DNA of 64,000 nt from Xestospongia muta (GCA_963693285.1 OY848925.1:4070932-4134931); one strand, 5' to 3'; shown: positions 36,220 to 50,810, counted from the stretch's first letter. The notes: generated by a model from the sequence alone, not told the origin. Numbers and translations are program-made.

Positions 36220-37394
36220 AATAACAAGATTTTAAATATTCTAAGTAGTCGGCTGGGCTGGAAAAAATATCCTAATAACTTAAAAAGAACTCTGCAAACA
36301 ACTTTTGTACCATTGTCCATCAGTATAATATTTTACTGACATTGCTACAGTTGATAAAAGTCGTATGTATAGTACTCGTTCTAACTAAGATAAACTTATA
36401 CTTTCTTAATGTATTCATCCTGTAATTCAATATTTGCTAATACATGGAAAATGTTACCAATAATATACAAATTTCATAAGTATATTTTCACAATATTAAA
36501 ATAATAATCATTACTCTGGTCAGGCCTGCTGCTTAGAAATTGATTTTGAAAAAAAGGTGATACTATCCTTGCCAGACTAAAATCATTAAATATAAACATT
36601 CTTTAGCAAATCTCTTGTATCAAATGTCCGAAACACTCCAGCATTTTTTAATGACAAAAAGAGACACCCAATATTTAGTAGTTAATGTTAAGGGTATCAA
36701 ACTTATATTAACATAATAATTCAATAAACTGGAAATGAATAAAAATATCACTGTTTAGATTATACTAAATTATATTTTTATTTTACTTTTGAAGGAGTCT
36801 GCTGATGAGCAGGATTTCATAGAATATCGAAGAGCATTTCATAGAGAGGAAGCAGAGGGAACAAATGACTATAATAAGTGGTTGTATGACAAAGGTTTAG
36901 AGAGAGAATGAGAGGGTCATAATTACAAGAGCTATGAGTAGGGGAGTCGGGTTAACAGTGAATATGCTAGAAAAGAAGTGGAGTATTTTGTTAAAGATTA
37001 TGTAAAAATAAGACCTATATTTACATGAGTTTCTTATAACTAATAATTATTAACACTATAACTAGATTAAAATTGAAAGAAATCTTCCTCTATATATTAG
37101 TTTTGGAAGTTACTTTACAGTATTGCACTGACTAGAGGTACTAAGACTGTATAATAATTAGCAGCAGTGTCTGTTGAATACCTTCAATGAAACGTTTATA
37201 CAGTGTATCCCAGCTTCACTGAAAGTGTCAACAGGAAGTATATAGGCCTTCACTGAATTGGACTGGTGGTGGAATAGACTAAGCCCCAATAGTTTGTTCT
37301 TTAAATGAGCATTTCAGTAGTATTATTATTTCTATTATTAATTACTCAATTATAATTAGGCAATGTAATATACTTACAAACTACAGTATATATA

Positions 37395-37430
<36 letters not shown>

Positions 37431-38900
37431 GTATATAATATGGAGAAGTGTACACTTATGCAATCACAGTGATATAACACACCAAAGCATTTATACTACT
37501 GTGTATGAGAGAAAACACAACATAAATATAATGTAAACGCTACATTTATATAATAATTTGTATGATTAAATAAAAGACATAAACTTCATTGCTTTACTGA
37601 ATGACTTGAAAAACCAACTGTTTTGGAGTTACATGTGCTGACTGTCTTAAGTGTCAGTATGGAACATTGCACTGTTAGGCTAGAATATTTTGAGATATTT
37701 CATCTGATGGCTTATTTATTTTTAACATGGGTTATTTTTGCATTCATGAAATATATAAAATGATGCATTTCCTAATTTGACATAATACAAATTGGTAAAT
37801 AAAAATAGATGAGAATGTAGGAATATAAAATTTGGCATATGTCTTTACTAATTACTTTGTGTTTTTTAGTTACTAGATCTTTTATCTCAGTTCATTACAT
37901 CTTAATTTCTGGACATTTCTAGACTTTTATTTCTTCTCACTAACTTCTAAGTGTTAACAAGAACTACTTTAAGAAGTGTTAGTGTTTGTATGCTATTACT
38001 TTCCAGTTCTATTCATTTGCCATGAAAATATCTAAATCTTTTCAAACACACTTGTCAGCATACTCACCAGAGAAAGGCTTACATAAACTAACTAGTCAAT
38101 CCACCATCTCTAATCTTTATGTTTTGCTGTCTTATACTATCCATTTCTACTAATGTAATAAGAGCTTTAATAGAACCATGACCATGTTGAAAATTTACAA
38201 AACAAATGCATGACTTAATAAAAGATAATGTTTTCAATATATATAAAACTAAATTCTATAAAATTTCAGCAGATAACATGTAACAAAATGTGAAGAATAA
38301 TTAATTATCTAAGAGAACATGCATAATACATACAGTAAATGGATCAAAGTTCATAATCCTGTATATTTCACTTTCACTTTAGTTTTGAATAAATAGAATG
38401 TATTTTGTATTATTGAGTGATGTATATACGTGTTTTGTAAACTTTCAGCTGTAAAACCTATCTAATAAACCTGTTATTACAAATAAAATAAACAAATCAC
38501 AAATAATATAACATAATTAATTAATGGATAATATACTGTTCAAATGGACATACCCATAAAAGAATAATATGTTTCTCTATTTCTATTATCTTTTCTGTTA
38601 AAATATTGAATTGACCTTTAAGGTCACCTTCCATAATATCAATTATCTTACCATTGACTCATGATGTCATAAACCCTCATCTAATTGTTTAATATAAGAC
38701 TAACAAATTATCAGACAAATATTGAAATGAGTTACAAGATCCCCCTAAACCTTTATACAACAAAGTATACATTTCCTGCCGGATGAATAGACACTACGTT
38801 TATTAAATTGTCTTGTACATTATTTTCATAATTAGAAACACATATTATACGAAGTGAACTAATAATTTTTATATGTTGTTTTATTTTGTGATAAATCCTT
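36220..38900. other. Gene-poor region between F and G
   Basis: No supported gene. A short coding-like stretch at about 36795-36911 (ESADEQDFIEYRRAFHREE, stop after LERE) follows a pyrimidine-rich, AG-ending sequence and could be an exon relic of another gene; I do not recognise it. A (TA)n run lies at about 37388-37432. The last part, from about 38460, aligns with the upstream flank of pseudogene I. Confidence 0.45.
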
Positions 38901-38903
38901 AAG

Positions 38904-39014
38904 ATTACACTAATGTTTTTAGCTGCTCTCCTGTAGGTACGTGTAACTTGTATATTTCAATGTTATATCTTATAAATTACTATATATATAAACATATATA
39001 TATGTATGTATGTA

Positions 39015-39060
<46 letters not shown>

Positions 39061-39690
39061 GTATGTATATATTATATATAAAATATATATTGATATATAT
39101 AACCAAAGAAAACATTTATTTTATTTTTAGGATTCATCCTATAACAACTGGTTGCTATTAAACAGTAGCAATGTCAACATTACTAATGGACAAAGTCTTT
39201 TCAACAATGTTTGTACTACTCTATCACTAACTTAGAGTGGTCTTAGTGTAAACACAACACTGCAGAATTGATAACAATCCGTATATATTGATGCAGTATG
39301 TAGTGATATTCTCAGTGCATGGCATATATCGAAAGTAAACAATGGAGAGATTGTCCTATACAGTAATGAATCAGAGGAAACTCGAAACTCAAAGTGATTT
39401 ACTCAAGTTGGATTCATTACCAGGTTATACTAAATTAATACAATTATGTATGATTTTGTTATATATTTGGGATGATGGACGGTGAGTTCGATTCAACTGA
39501 TTTAAACAAATCTTATACTGACAGTTAGAAACTCAGAGTAAGTAAAAACAACACACTATTGACATGTAGTCTCTTCCACGCATGCACATATACAAAAACT
39601 AATAACAGTGAAATGAATAATAAATCACAATGCAATATATTAATACATAACAGATTTCTATTATGATTGTTTAATAGTACACTACAAAGA
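38904..39690 (+). pseudogene. Frizzled-like receptor, 5' fragment G
   Basis: Counterpart of copy 0. Exon 2 at about 38904-38934 has a shifted frame (GCTGCTCTCCTGTAGG). Exon 3 from 39131 carries an in-frame stop (ACTTAGAGT) and indels. The CRD exon is cut short after AAAGAATG at about 39690 and passes directly into the shared intergenic block. A roughly 200-base stretch (about 39455-39655) of unrelated sequence interrupts the exon 3-4 intron. Long TA-rich repeats fill intron 2 (about 38985-39100). Confidence 0.8.
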
Positions 39691-39699
39691 ATGTTATAT

Positions 39700-41532
39700 A
39701 TATAAATTATAGGCTGTGGTTATTTGACCTGTCAGTCAACATATAAGTTTCTGCTATTTAGCCAGCACTCTTCATTCTGTACATTGTAACATTAATGTGT
39801 TACATTAACAAGTAATTTGCATCTCACAAAGGCAGATTATGATGGAATCTCACTATAAAAATGATCAATTGATTGCACAAATATATTAAGTATCAAAATG
39901 AGTTATCACTTCATCAAAATATTATTGCAACAAGCTTTGTTTTTTCTCACTTTCCTTCAGATGTTCTTCTGTATAAAAGAAAGAAAGTAGTTTGTAAGTA
40001 ACATTATTATATAAAAATTGCCTTAACTGAAATTCAATAGCTTTGTTTGAATATTTGTTGGAGAACGTCAGTATATTTCTTTTGTCCATCAAACTAAGAA
40101 TATTTTGTTAATCCTTATTGTATTCTTCTTGTCTGTTTTCATGCCTTTTACTTGTTTAGGCAATCTTTCTGAGCAGGCTATGATTGTGTCTATCAAGTTC
40201 CTCAGGTTGTATGTTCTTGTAAAACCTATCAGTGTACGAATCATATCCTTCAAGTATGATGCTATTCATAGAATTACTTTAGCAGTGTGAAGTCAATTGG
40301 GCCAAAGTATAAGAGATAACACTTTGCCTGGGTAAATTAATATGTTGTGTTTATACACATTTATTTCCTGTGATAAACTGGCCAAACTGAACACTTCCAT
40401 TAAAATTGATTATGGCTACTACTTTTGGTACCTAACAACTTTTGATAAAGGTCAACAACATGTCTAGGAATGGTTGGGCCTTATCCATTTTTAAGGGGAC
40501 TCAATGTCTCCAATATGTTGTAGCATTGCAAAAGTTTAGAGAAATCACTTTTATGAAAATATTTGCTAAAAATTATATATTGACACTTAATCATTTGAAC
40601 AAGTAATTGTTTAACTTTGTATTTTCACTACTTCCCTGTTGAGAATAACACCAACAAATGCTTTCATATATCTTTTATGACTGTTTTCTAGTTTTATATG
40701 TTGTGTGCCATTGGCTAGTTTGTGTGTTACAAAGTCATTAGTCCTGTTAACTATGAACTGCTATACCGTGCTGGTAAATATGAAAGTACATGTACTGTTG
40801 AGGTGTGAATCTATCAGACTGTGGAGTAGTTGGTACAGAAATTTCAATGAAAGATAGTTTGGGTGGTACTTCATTGAATCCTGCAATATATTTGGCTTAA
40901 TGTTCATTAGTGTGTTGTAATTTTATATTTACCTTTTATTTCATTCCAAACACTATAATTTTTTCTTTTTCTCTCTATCTCTTGACTTATTATTTCACCT
41001 CTACCTCTTCTACATCCGTTACCTCTTATTTCTTGTACTACTCTTTTTTTTGTACTACTCTCTCTCTCTTCCTCTACCTCTAGGTAGCTCTTCAACACCA
41101 ATGTCCAGATCAAATTCTTAATTATGTATACCATTACTGCTGATACATTTATCACAATCTTCACTACATTACACATCATTTGAATCAAAACAGGTTTCTT
41201 TGATTCTGTTAATTTCTGACCTTCACAAATAATTGGTTAAGTTCAAATTGGTGACATCCACCTAGTAAGAGATATAAGAGATTTCCATATCAAGTTGACA
41301 AAAAATAAAACAATGATTCCTCTTGAAAACATTTAAAATGGCCTTTCTCTGTTTGTTTAAACAACAATGAGCCATTTGAAGACAGTCTAATCCAGAATGA
41401 ATTCTAGGTATGTTTTTTTTCCTTGTATAACCCCACGTGGTCGTTGTCAAAACAATTTTTATGATTATGTAAATATATTGGTGTACTACCGAACTTTCCA
41501 CGCAATCAAAACTTCGTGGTCTATATAGCAAC
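39700..41532. repeat. Duplicated intergenic block (right copy)
   Basis: Homologue of 1318-2988, here without the piggyBac insertion. It ends GTCTATATAGCAAC-ATG, the empty site that defines the insertion point seen upstream of gene A. Confidence 0.75.
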
Positions 41533-44500
41533 ATGGCCTGTAGCTACAAAACACGAAGAAAGTTATCTGTGAATGTTATTGAAATCACTGTTCTGGTTAT
41601 TGCTCTATGTATTATAGTGGCTCTCTTCTCCTTACCAATTGTTTTTTACTACGTTTCTGTAAGTAAATCTTTCTAAAATTGTCATGATTTGCGCACACAA
41701 CCATACGCACATAATATGCATGTGTGAATGGGTAAAATCTTTGGTATGTACTATTTTGTTATATACTTTTTAGGATTACACTAATTTTTTAGCTGGCTCA
41801 CCTGTAAGTATTAACAAATATCTTGTAAATTTCATTATTTGATTAAAGTGCAATATATAATTCTAGAATTTGTTTATTTGACTTTTATAGAATTCATCTT
41901 ATAACAACAAATTGCCATTAAACAGTAGCAATATCAACATTACTAATGAAAAGAATACTTTCAAAAATGGTTGTACTACTCTATCAATAACTTGGAGTAG
42001 TCTTAGTGTAAACATAACACCTACATACTGTGATAACTATCCATATATTGGTACAATATGTAGGGATTTTGTCACTGCATGGCATTCGTGTACAATAGAG
42101 GATGGAGATATTGTCATATACAGTTATAAATCAGAGAAAACTCAGGCACAACATGAAAGGAATTTACTCAAGTTGGATTCATTACTAGGTTACACAAAAT
42201 ATTATGATTTATGATTTCTATTATAATTGTTTATAGTACACTACAAAGAATGTCAACAAGTTGTCATTCCATTTCTCTGTCAATATTACTTCCCACTTTA
42301 TGACTGCCCTAATGGAGACATATATACAGCATCAAGAGAAGACTGTATGGACATTAGTACTGGTGTATGTGTTTCACTATGGAATTATACTATTAATTAT
42401 GTGTATGGAGACAGATTACCTAATTGTCAAAAGCTTTCATCTTGTGAGTTAAATTAAAATAATTATACATATATAAACTATAAGCAGTGACTATTTGACT
42501 GTAACTTACAAATTTCAGCTATTTAGGCAATACTCCATTCTGATTGGCTGTTATGACCTTAGAATTTAAGAAAGATTTTCCTTGACCATACTAAACTCTT
42601 CAGCATACAATAAAAACTATAGTAGTCTCTCCCTTAACATGTCTTTGTATGCTCTACGAAATAACCCTTAATATTACTTTCAACAAAAATTAAGAAGATA
42701 TAGAATTTGAGATAAAATAAAGTATAACTTGGGTGAAGCTGCAAGACAAAAATAACATTTAATGTAAATCAGAATCAAACCTTCAAGCAGTTTGCATTTA
42801 ACAGCTCATCTAACAAACATCGGTCTATTAAAAGACCTTCTAAAGTAGTGACAAAGTACTAGTTATAAATTTTAATTAGCCCATTGTAGTATCATGGATA
42901 TTTGAAAATCATATTAGATGACAATTAAATAGCTAAAATTTCTAAGTGATTGTCACAGTCAAAAAACCACTTCCTAAATTAAGTAATTGAAATTATGTAT
43001 ACACATGTATATTAAGTCTTAAGTAAGAGAATGCAAAGATAATTCCAAAATATTTCTGCCTGTCATACAAATGTTTTATACACAAGGTATGTTCATTTAA
43101 TATGTAAGTCTACTTTTATCATTTCACTCTATTAAAGCTTTCCTTTATAACAATTGTGAGTAATAATAATGATAATTGTACATGCATGAATTGTGTATTT
43201 TATGTAATAACACACATACTTTTCTGTAATATCTAATGGAACGTCTGAATTTGTCCTTATAAAGCTCACATTATAAAACTCTGAAATTTCTATAAGTCTC
43301 TCAGTGCCTCAATTGTCTAAACCTCAACCTGCCCAGTCTTTGTTAACTTCATCTAGTAATAACAGTGTCAATCCTATTACCTCAGTTTCCACTATCAACA
43401 TTCCTTAAAGAGATGCCTAGCAATGAAAATCTTCAGAGCCCATTATCACCTCCATTACATCAAGTAGAAACAATCAATATCACTATTTTCACAAGCAAAG
43501 TCAAACCCAAAGGACCAAACTTAGGTCAAATATAAATGTTAAACTGCCTTTTGTCAAAAGAAATCATCTTCTCAACATGCACAAAAACATTTTTATTCTA
43601 TCCTCCAATTAAACCACAACTACTGAATCCTCCATTGCTTCCATATAGACTATCACTATTACACCTCAACCAATGAAACCTCCTTATTTCCTACTCCACC
43701 ATCTCCTCATTATCAGTCTTCTCATTCTCCTCCATTTCCCTATTTTCTTCCTGTACAGTTATCAACAATTCCCATGTATCCTCCTGTACATCCAACAGCC
43801 TTCAAGTTACTCCACCTCTTCCAAGGAGATGTCCATTTTTTCCTTCTCTTTTTCATCATCAATCTTTACATTCTTCATCATTTTTCAACTATCCTCTTGT
43901 ACATCCTCTATCTTTTAAAATGAGTCCACCTCTTTCATATCATTTCCTCTATCATAAAATATCTTACTCTCTCATCAATCTTCTCATCAACTCCTATATC
44001 CCAACCATATTCTAACAATAAAGCAACAAACATACTTTTTCAGTGCTAGAAGACTTATCTCCAAACTATATGACCTTCTTTTAATATGTGTGTCATCTTC
44101 TGACATCATCTGCATGTATTGTGGAAATTTGGTTATCTCCTGACATTTCTGATACTGAGGTATCTCTTCCAAATTAACTCTACTTTAGGTGATGTAACTA
44201 TGTTAAATCTATCTTTACTGACTCTGTTCTACTTTCTCCTGCAAATCTAGAACTCATTCTTCTATCAGACAAGTTTTAAAAAGATCAACTTTTATTAACC
44301 TTTATTGTAGAAATCAGGACTTCGAGTTTCTAATTGAATTTTCTCTTATATAGCTTTAAGTAATTTTTTTACTAGTGATAACTAACATTGAGTTCAAGAA
44401 GCCTTCATATTACGTCTTAAGCTTCTTCATTTCTCTGAATCTCTTGCATGGTTTTTATCAAATTATTCATAACCTACCAAATTATTCATAACCTACTCAA

Positions 44501-47500
44501 ATTATTCATAACCTACTCACTACCCTCACTGTGGTATCCCATCTACTATTGACCTTCTTATTGTGCCTAATGATATTCTTTACTTTTCATTTGTTCTCCC
44601 TCCAATATCATCATCTGATCACAAAACACTTCTGCTTTCAATTCTTTATTCTACAGCTAAGCGATCATCAAGCTCTCCAAACTCTAATCATAAAATATGA
44701 CTTTCACAAAGATAGCTCATGTTTAAATTCAATTCAGTAAGACTTTGTTCTCACATCAGCTGATATCAATCAATATCATATTCCACCATCAAATAAACGT
44801 TCATGGAAATTATCACAAAAAATATTCCTACAAATCCTGTCTCCAATCTCTAATCCACTTTTCCAAGTTGGACAAATGAACATCTTATTAAATGTATAAA
44901 GAAAAGGAACCATTTATATGCTCATGCAAAAAAGTCTGGTTCTTCTCATGCACTAGCTCAATATAGCATCCTTATAGACATACAATAACTCAATATAGCA
45001 GCCTTAAAGATATACAATAACTCAATATAGCATCCCTAAACACCTTCACCATTTTCCCTAACTGATAGTTTTACCACTTACTAGTTATAAGCTGTTTACA
45101 TTTTCTGAATATCAAAGTGAGCTACTCTTTATGATGAATGATGTCTTCCTCTAATTATCAAATTGCTTACAGACACTGTACCTGGCCCTAACCCTAAAAG
45201 ACCTTTACAATCTTCCTCAACTAACTACTGTACAATCTCAATTCTCTCTTTTATTAGTAAACTTTTTGAACATCACATCATTATTGATATGCAATTTTTG
45301 CTCTGTACATAAGATTTTTTCTGATTGCCACCATGGATTTAGACCAGGTTTCTCCACAGAAACAGGTCTAATATACCCATAACCAAATTATGGTTTTCTT
45401 CTCTCAATTCTAGAAACTCACTGTGCAGTGTTTTCTTTGATCTCAAAAAAGTTTTTGGCTCCATCATCCTTCAACTACTTGTAAATTCCCTCTCTTCTTG
45501 TAACTTTCATATTCATATCATTGATTAGCTACATATTTACTTAAGTTCCAGATGGCAACAAGTTGAAGTTGAGGGTTCCACCTCATTTAAGACTCCAATA
45601 AACTTTGGTGTACCACCTGCAGGGCTCCATTTTATACCCCTGCTCTTCATACTTTATGTTAATGAGATTGTCTCTTTACCATTCAATCCAAACTCTACAC
45701 TGACTCTCTACCCTGATAATATTCTACTTTCCACCTCTTTCAAAAAACAATCTGATTTTCTAGCAGCACAAATAAATATTAACAAATTTTACTCTTGGCT
45801 GCAATCTAATCACTTATCTATTTATATATCTAAAACAAATATATGATCACTATTCATATATCTTTTTCTTTTGTTACTTCCCTAACTTACTTATATCTCA
45901 ATGGTTGTAGTCTTCAACAAGTTTCATTTTACAAATTCCTTGGAATAATACTAACTTCAAATCTTCATCTGTCCTCACTCTCTGTCCTCATTAAACTCTA
46001 CAATCACAGGTTTTTCCACTAATAACTGCTCAATTACTCTTGGACCATCACATCATTAAAGACAAATTACAATTTAAAAGACCCAATTTTTGCACTCAAA
46101 ATCTATGCTAAGGGTTAATTTAAAGTCCCTTATATGCTACACAAGTGCATACTATAACTCCTTTCCTAGTGCAATTAAGATATGGAACTCACTCCCATTT
46201 TATATGAAATATTAAAACTCAGTAAATCAAATAAAAAGTCAATTATATGTATATTATTTTAACCCTTCTATTATAGACTAACAATGTTCTTAGAGTTTTT
46301 GTTATTATTAGATCTATGTATACATTGTTGCCCATGGTACTAGCCTCACAATTTGGGCATTATATTATTGTTTTAAATAAATATAAGTAATACATAAATT
46401 AATTGATTACATTACTATCTCTTCATTTATTACAGATACAGGAAATTGTTCTTTATTAAATAATTCTCTCAATTCTACTATTCAAAATATAACATGTAGA
46501 GAAGATTTTATCAACATCAACAATACATGTCAACCTCGATGTGACAGATTTGAACAAGGCACTCATGAAGGAAGTCAACTTTTGATATACTCAGATTTAA
46601 TAGCATCAATTGTTAATTTGTTACTTTGTATAGTGATTGTTGCAATATCAATTAAAGATTACAAAATAATGTGAGTTTATCACATGTGATTGAATGTGAT
46701 TATGAAACATTTTGTTAGGTTTTCATATCCATCTATTTTATTAATATTTGTAGTCATTGATTGCTCAGTAATAGGTATGTTATAATCTTATATAATCACA
46801 AATGAGAAAGGTTTTAATATTTATATAGCACTCTTGACCATCATTATTTCCATTGACAGAAATGGTTTACTCTGTAGTTCAACAAGTCTTATTGACAGTC
46901 TTAATAATCCAACATCATTTTGTACATTATCAGGTTTAAAGATACTATATTACATCAGAAGCATTTATGATTGTTTTGTATAGGAGCTGGTTTTCATTAT
47001 GCTATTGTCAACATGACACTAATGTTGTTCTTTCATGTTGCTATATTTTTTTATAAAGTTTTTTTTCCCTTTCATGCCAATAGAATGGAAAAATTAGGAC
47101 GGAACAAATATATTTTACCTGTGATAATATTTCTTGGTATATGAAGAATTATAAATAATGAATTATCATTGATTTTACAGGTCTAGTTATACCATTACCA
47201 GCTGTTATAATATCTCTCACTATGGAAGATTATAAATATAATATTCACCGTTTTCCTCCAAATGTTTGTATAAGTGATGGACCTATGTGGTTCTATTCTG
47301 TCAATGTGATTATTGATGTACTTGTATGTATTGAAACATACCTTCTAGTTGTTGTCTTTTGGATTATTCACAAGGTAAATGTATTTTAAATAAAATAAAT
47401 AATTATTAGATTGTTTTCGAAATCTACCTTTCAATTACATTCTACCAAAAATAAAAGGAAACTGAGTACAGCTGAGAAGAAGATCTTTATTGCAATATGT

Positions 47501-47836
47501 TTATTTATTGTCTTTGCTGTATTTACTTTAATACACACTGCTGTTTTTACAGCTAAATCTGACAAATTTATTGCTGCAGTTACAGACTACTTCAAATGTG
47601 AAGCTTTCGGACATGTTCCTGGAAAATGTAACAGATCTGAGTTTGAACACTACTACAACCCCTACATGAGTGCAATATCATATATTTTTATAGGATTAAT
47701 TCCACTTGGTGTTCTCAACTTTGTGTTGAAGTGGAGGTCTGTAAAAGATGTAACAGTGAAATCAATCCATTGTCTCTCAAGAAAGTCTTCTGAGATGACA
47801 AATGTTTCAAGTTTATCATCAGGCATTAAAGTATGA
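41533..47836 (+). pseudogene. Frizzled-like receptor H, coding frames open but splice site lost
   Basis: Duplicate of gene A. Exons: 41533-41658, 41774-41803, 41891-42188, 42237-42443, 46436-46670, 46719-46774, 46829-46933, 46984-47136, 47181-47374, 47420-47836. All reading frames are open and would total about 606 residues, but the acceptor of the last exon is CG instead of AG (47418-47419), and the nearest upstream AG would shift the frame. In the exon 3-4 intron the GTATGG donor of other copies is gone, leaving only AG|GTTACA (intron 42189-42236, 48 nt). TM6-TM7 could therefore be lost. Intron 4 carries the same LINE relic as in A. Possibly a recent pseudogene, or a gene using an unusual splice; RNA data would decide. 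Confidence 0.7.
43330..46270 (+). mobile_element. Degenerate LINE in intron 4 of H
   Basis: Second copy of the relic at 7440-10180, carried along by the block duplication. RT remnants include DCHHGFRPGFSTE near 45325 and a YPDN in place of YADD near 45710-45720, with more frameshifts than the A copy. It also holds a short tandem triplication near 44460-44520 (AAATTATTCATAACCTAC) and a second near 44950-45020 (ACTCAATATAGCA). Confidence 0.75.
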
Positions 47837-47839
47837 GTA

Positions 47840-47962
47840 ACGTTCATATGTGTACATGTCGAGGTGTAACTTTGCTAAAATATGTCATATGCATATAGTA
47901 TTATAAACTCGTGATGTTAAAGGGTTAAATATAAGAAACTGTATTAATTTGTGAATGATTAC

Positions 47963-48004
<42 letters not shown>

Positions 48005-50060
48005 TTTGTCATTTTTGATTTTATGTTTTTGATTTAACATGTTAGTAGATTTTTTGCTGTGTTGACTAACATCTTATTCTTTTGAATTATTAATGATAAT
48101 CTTATTAAAATTGTATAAATACAAACAAGACATATATCATGTTTTATTTTTCTTAACTGGAAAACAGCTTTTTTTTATCAGTACTTATAAAGTAGTTAAT
48201 GTAAATTATGTTATTAGAAATCTAATCTAAGTAGGTACATTATCTATAATTTACTTTCAATTTTTCTCATGTATTTCCCATGAAGATTGTAGAAAAGTAG
48301 CTATCTCTCTTAATATTAATGTGCTTTGGATACAATTTGATATCATACTTGATAAGTTTCTTATTCAGTACTTATAAAGTATTTACAACTTATCAATTTT
48401 GCTGATTTTAAAAAGCATTAAATTGTTGCTTTATTTAAATATCTACTGCCAAAATGACATTTTTGCAATTGTTGTCATCTTAAACTGAATATCTAATAAA
48501 ATAACAATTTTTGAATGTATATTTTGGAGATTGATAGAGCTGTGGTTTACATTAGAATTTGTATGCTGAATAATGAACTGATACAAAACATTTTGTATAG
48601 TAATTTACATTAAACTTTCTGTAGTAATTTTAATTGTTTGATAGGAATATACAATACAAATGTATTCAGTATTTGTTTAGTATTTTTTCATTATTATTTA
48701 ATCATGTTTTTTTTATTGTTATTATCTAGTGATTTATAGTTAATTTAATATTAAGATAAGATTCCAGTGTTATTATTTCTAATTCAATGATCTTCCTAAA
48801 TTAATTAATGAAACCATATTGAAGAAATATGGTAATATCTATCCATGCAAGTCTTAATTTCCTGGTGTACCACAACAAAATTGAATTAATTTTTGCTACA
48901 ATGACAGATTAGCTTAAATGAAAACCTCATTACTAGAGAATGCAGTGGATCTAATTTTGAACATTATATATCACATAACAATTATAAGTGCTGTAGCATT
49001 GACTCCTGCGTAAGAATTTCACTTAACATTCTTAATTTTGCTCACAATGTGCTACACTGACAACATCGTTATTACAGAAAGTAGCAATACATCATAAAAT
49101 AAGGAATAGGTTGTCTTCATATTAACCTTAAAATTTATATTACAATCTTATTTATATAAGGTATGTTATAGCTCAGAGTATATTATTGTTGAAAGAAATA
49201 AGTCACTTTAATCAATATACAATAATTATTGAGTTGCATGCATTTCTACAATATATATTGAAATGAGTATAATACCTATATTAAAATGATTTTTTTTAAA
49301 TTAATAGATGGTCACTTGAGTTGTATAAGTGCCTAGAAAGTGCATCAATCATTAGAAAACATTAAAAACATATGCTAATTTGATTTCTATTTGCTATGGA
49401 ATTGACAGTTATTAGCTCAATACTATTGCACATGGTTACCAAATCTATCCTAATTAATGTATTCATAGCCCTCAGATACTTGACCTGCATTCATAATAAT
49501 TCTAATATTTAACTAATGACAATAATTTATTATATGACTTATTAATTAGAATACAAATACTGAAAACTTTCTGGTGTTTACAAATGTGTCATTATCTATT
49601 ATATGCATCCTTTTATATTATATATATATATTAATGAATCCATCATAATAACAGCCATGACCCATCAAAAGATTACAACATCTTAAAGAGAGAATAGAAG
49701 TTAGTGAAACTTCCATGAGTGACTACATCAATGTTGTAGCATATATTGTGAGAAGTTAAATTATTATTAATACTATTATAATATAACAATTCATTTTATA
49801 GTATTACTGACTTCTTTGAGAGTTGGTAAAGTGGGAGTAAACATTTTTTGAGTTGACATCTTCCAGGATGGTAATTTGGGAAGTTGACATTTTTTAGAGT
49901 TAACATAATAGTTGAAATTATAAGATCTAACTGCTGAAAGAGTCATCAGATCTCACTAGGATGGTAAAATCGTTATGTTATTAAAATAAAATTTTGTGAC
50001 AACTATTAACTGTCCTATATTAACTGCCCACAATTGCAATAAGTTATAGAACTGTGTAGT
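47840..50060. other. Intergenic region after H
   Basis: No gene supported. 47840-48700 matches 11760-12420 after gene A; 48740-48920 matches part of the block at 21490-21710. A (TA)n run is at 47966-47999. Beyond 48920 I see only AT-rich unique DNA. Confidence 0.55.
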
Positions 50061-50317
50061 TGTTAAAGGAAGGGTATCATGAAAAATCAATCCATTTTTT
50101 TAAACTTAAAAATAATCCTTTGGTGGTATATAGCTCAGAATATTTTTTCCAGATTTTTCTGGCTACCATTAGCTAGAAAAAATAGTTGTTTCCAGCTAAT
50201 TTTCCATGAGGTAGAAGCACTTCCTGTTGAGGTTGAAATTGGGCGGGGCCGTTATGTGATGTCATTAAAGGTAGAGAAGTAAAGCGTTGCAATAAGACTG
50301 TCTTGCTTCTTTTCCAG

Positions 50318-50810
50318 TTTTGAGGGAGAAAATCCAGATCCTATAGAGAGCAGTCATGAAGATACAGGCTCAGAAATCGTAGAACCATACAGTTTTGAGC
50401 CGATTGCAAGTGGTGAATACTCTCCATCCGACTCTCCAGTGGAATTTGAAAGTGAATTCTCCAGGCTTGACAATACAGACTGGTAAGTCTTTCAAATAAT
50501 ACAAGTATAGTCCTATTTATAGTACTGTTCTGCCTTTTGTAGGTGTCAATGTGGACACTGTGAAGTGATGGCAACAGGCTGTGAATGTGTGTGTTGCTGT
50601 GAAATAGACATTGTAAAAGAGAAGATGAAAGAGAGTAGCAATGAGATACATTGTATCATAGACCACAAAGGGTTTCAATCTGTGTGCTTAAATGTATGGA
50701 CACTTTTCCATCCCATTTTAGTAACTACACAGGCTTCAAATATCCATATTTGTGAAGTTTGTTATGCATACAATAATTGTTATTATGACAACCTAAATCT
50801 ACTCTTATGA
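50318..50810 (+). CDS. P2X7-tail-like cysteine-rich protein, partial
   Basis: Two exons join in frame: 50318-50482 (after TTTTCCAG, before GTAAGT) and 50543-50810 (after TTTTGTAG). The first gives an acidic, serine-rich stretch (GENPDPIESSHEDTGSE...). The junction makes the Trp of WCQCGHCEVM, then CECVCCCEI, CIIDHKGFQ and VCLNVWTLF. The WCxCGxC start, the CC pair and the later C-x-x-H are those of the intracellular tail domain of vertebrate P2X7 receptors, a probable zinc-binding fold that also occurs alone in many invertebrate proteins. No start codon exon is identified; an upstream exon within or near the left TIR is likely. The protein has no channel segments, so it is not a P2X receptor. 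Confidence 0.65.

Noticed and set aside
44460..44520. Short tandem repeat as a possible regulatory array
   Set aside because: It is inside the decayed LINE copy of H and absent from the A copy; local slippage is the simpler explanation.
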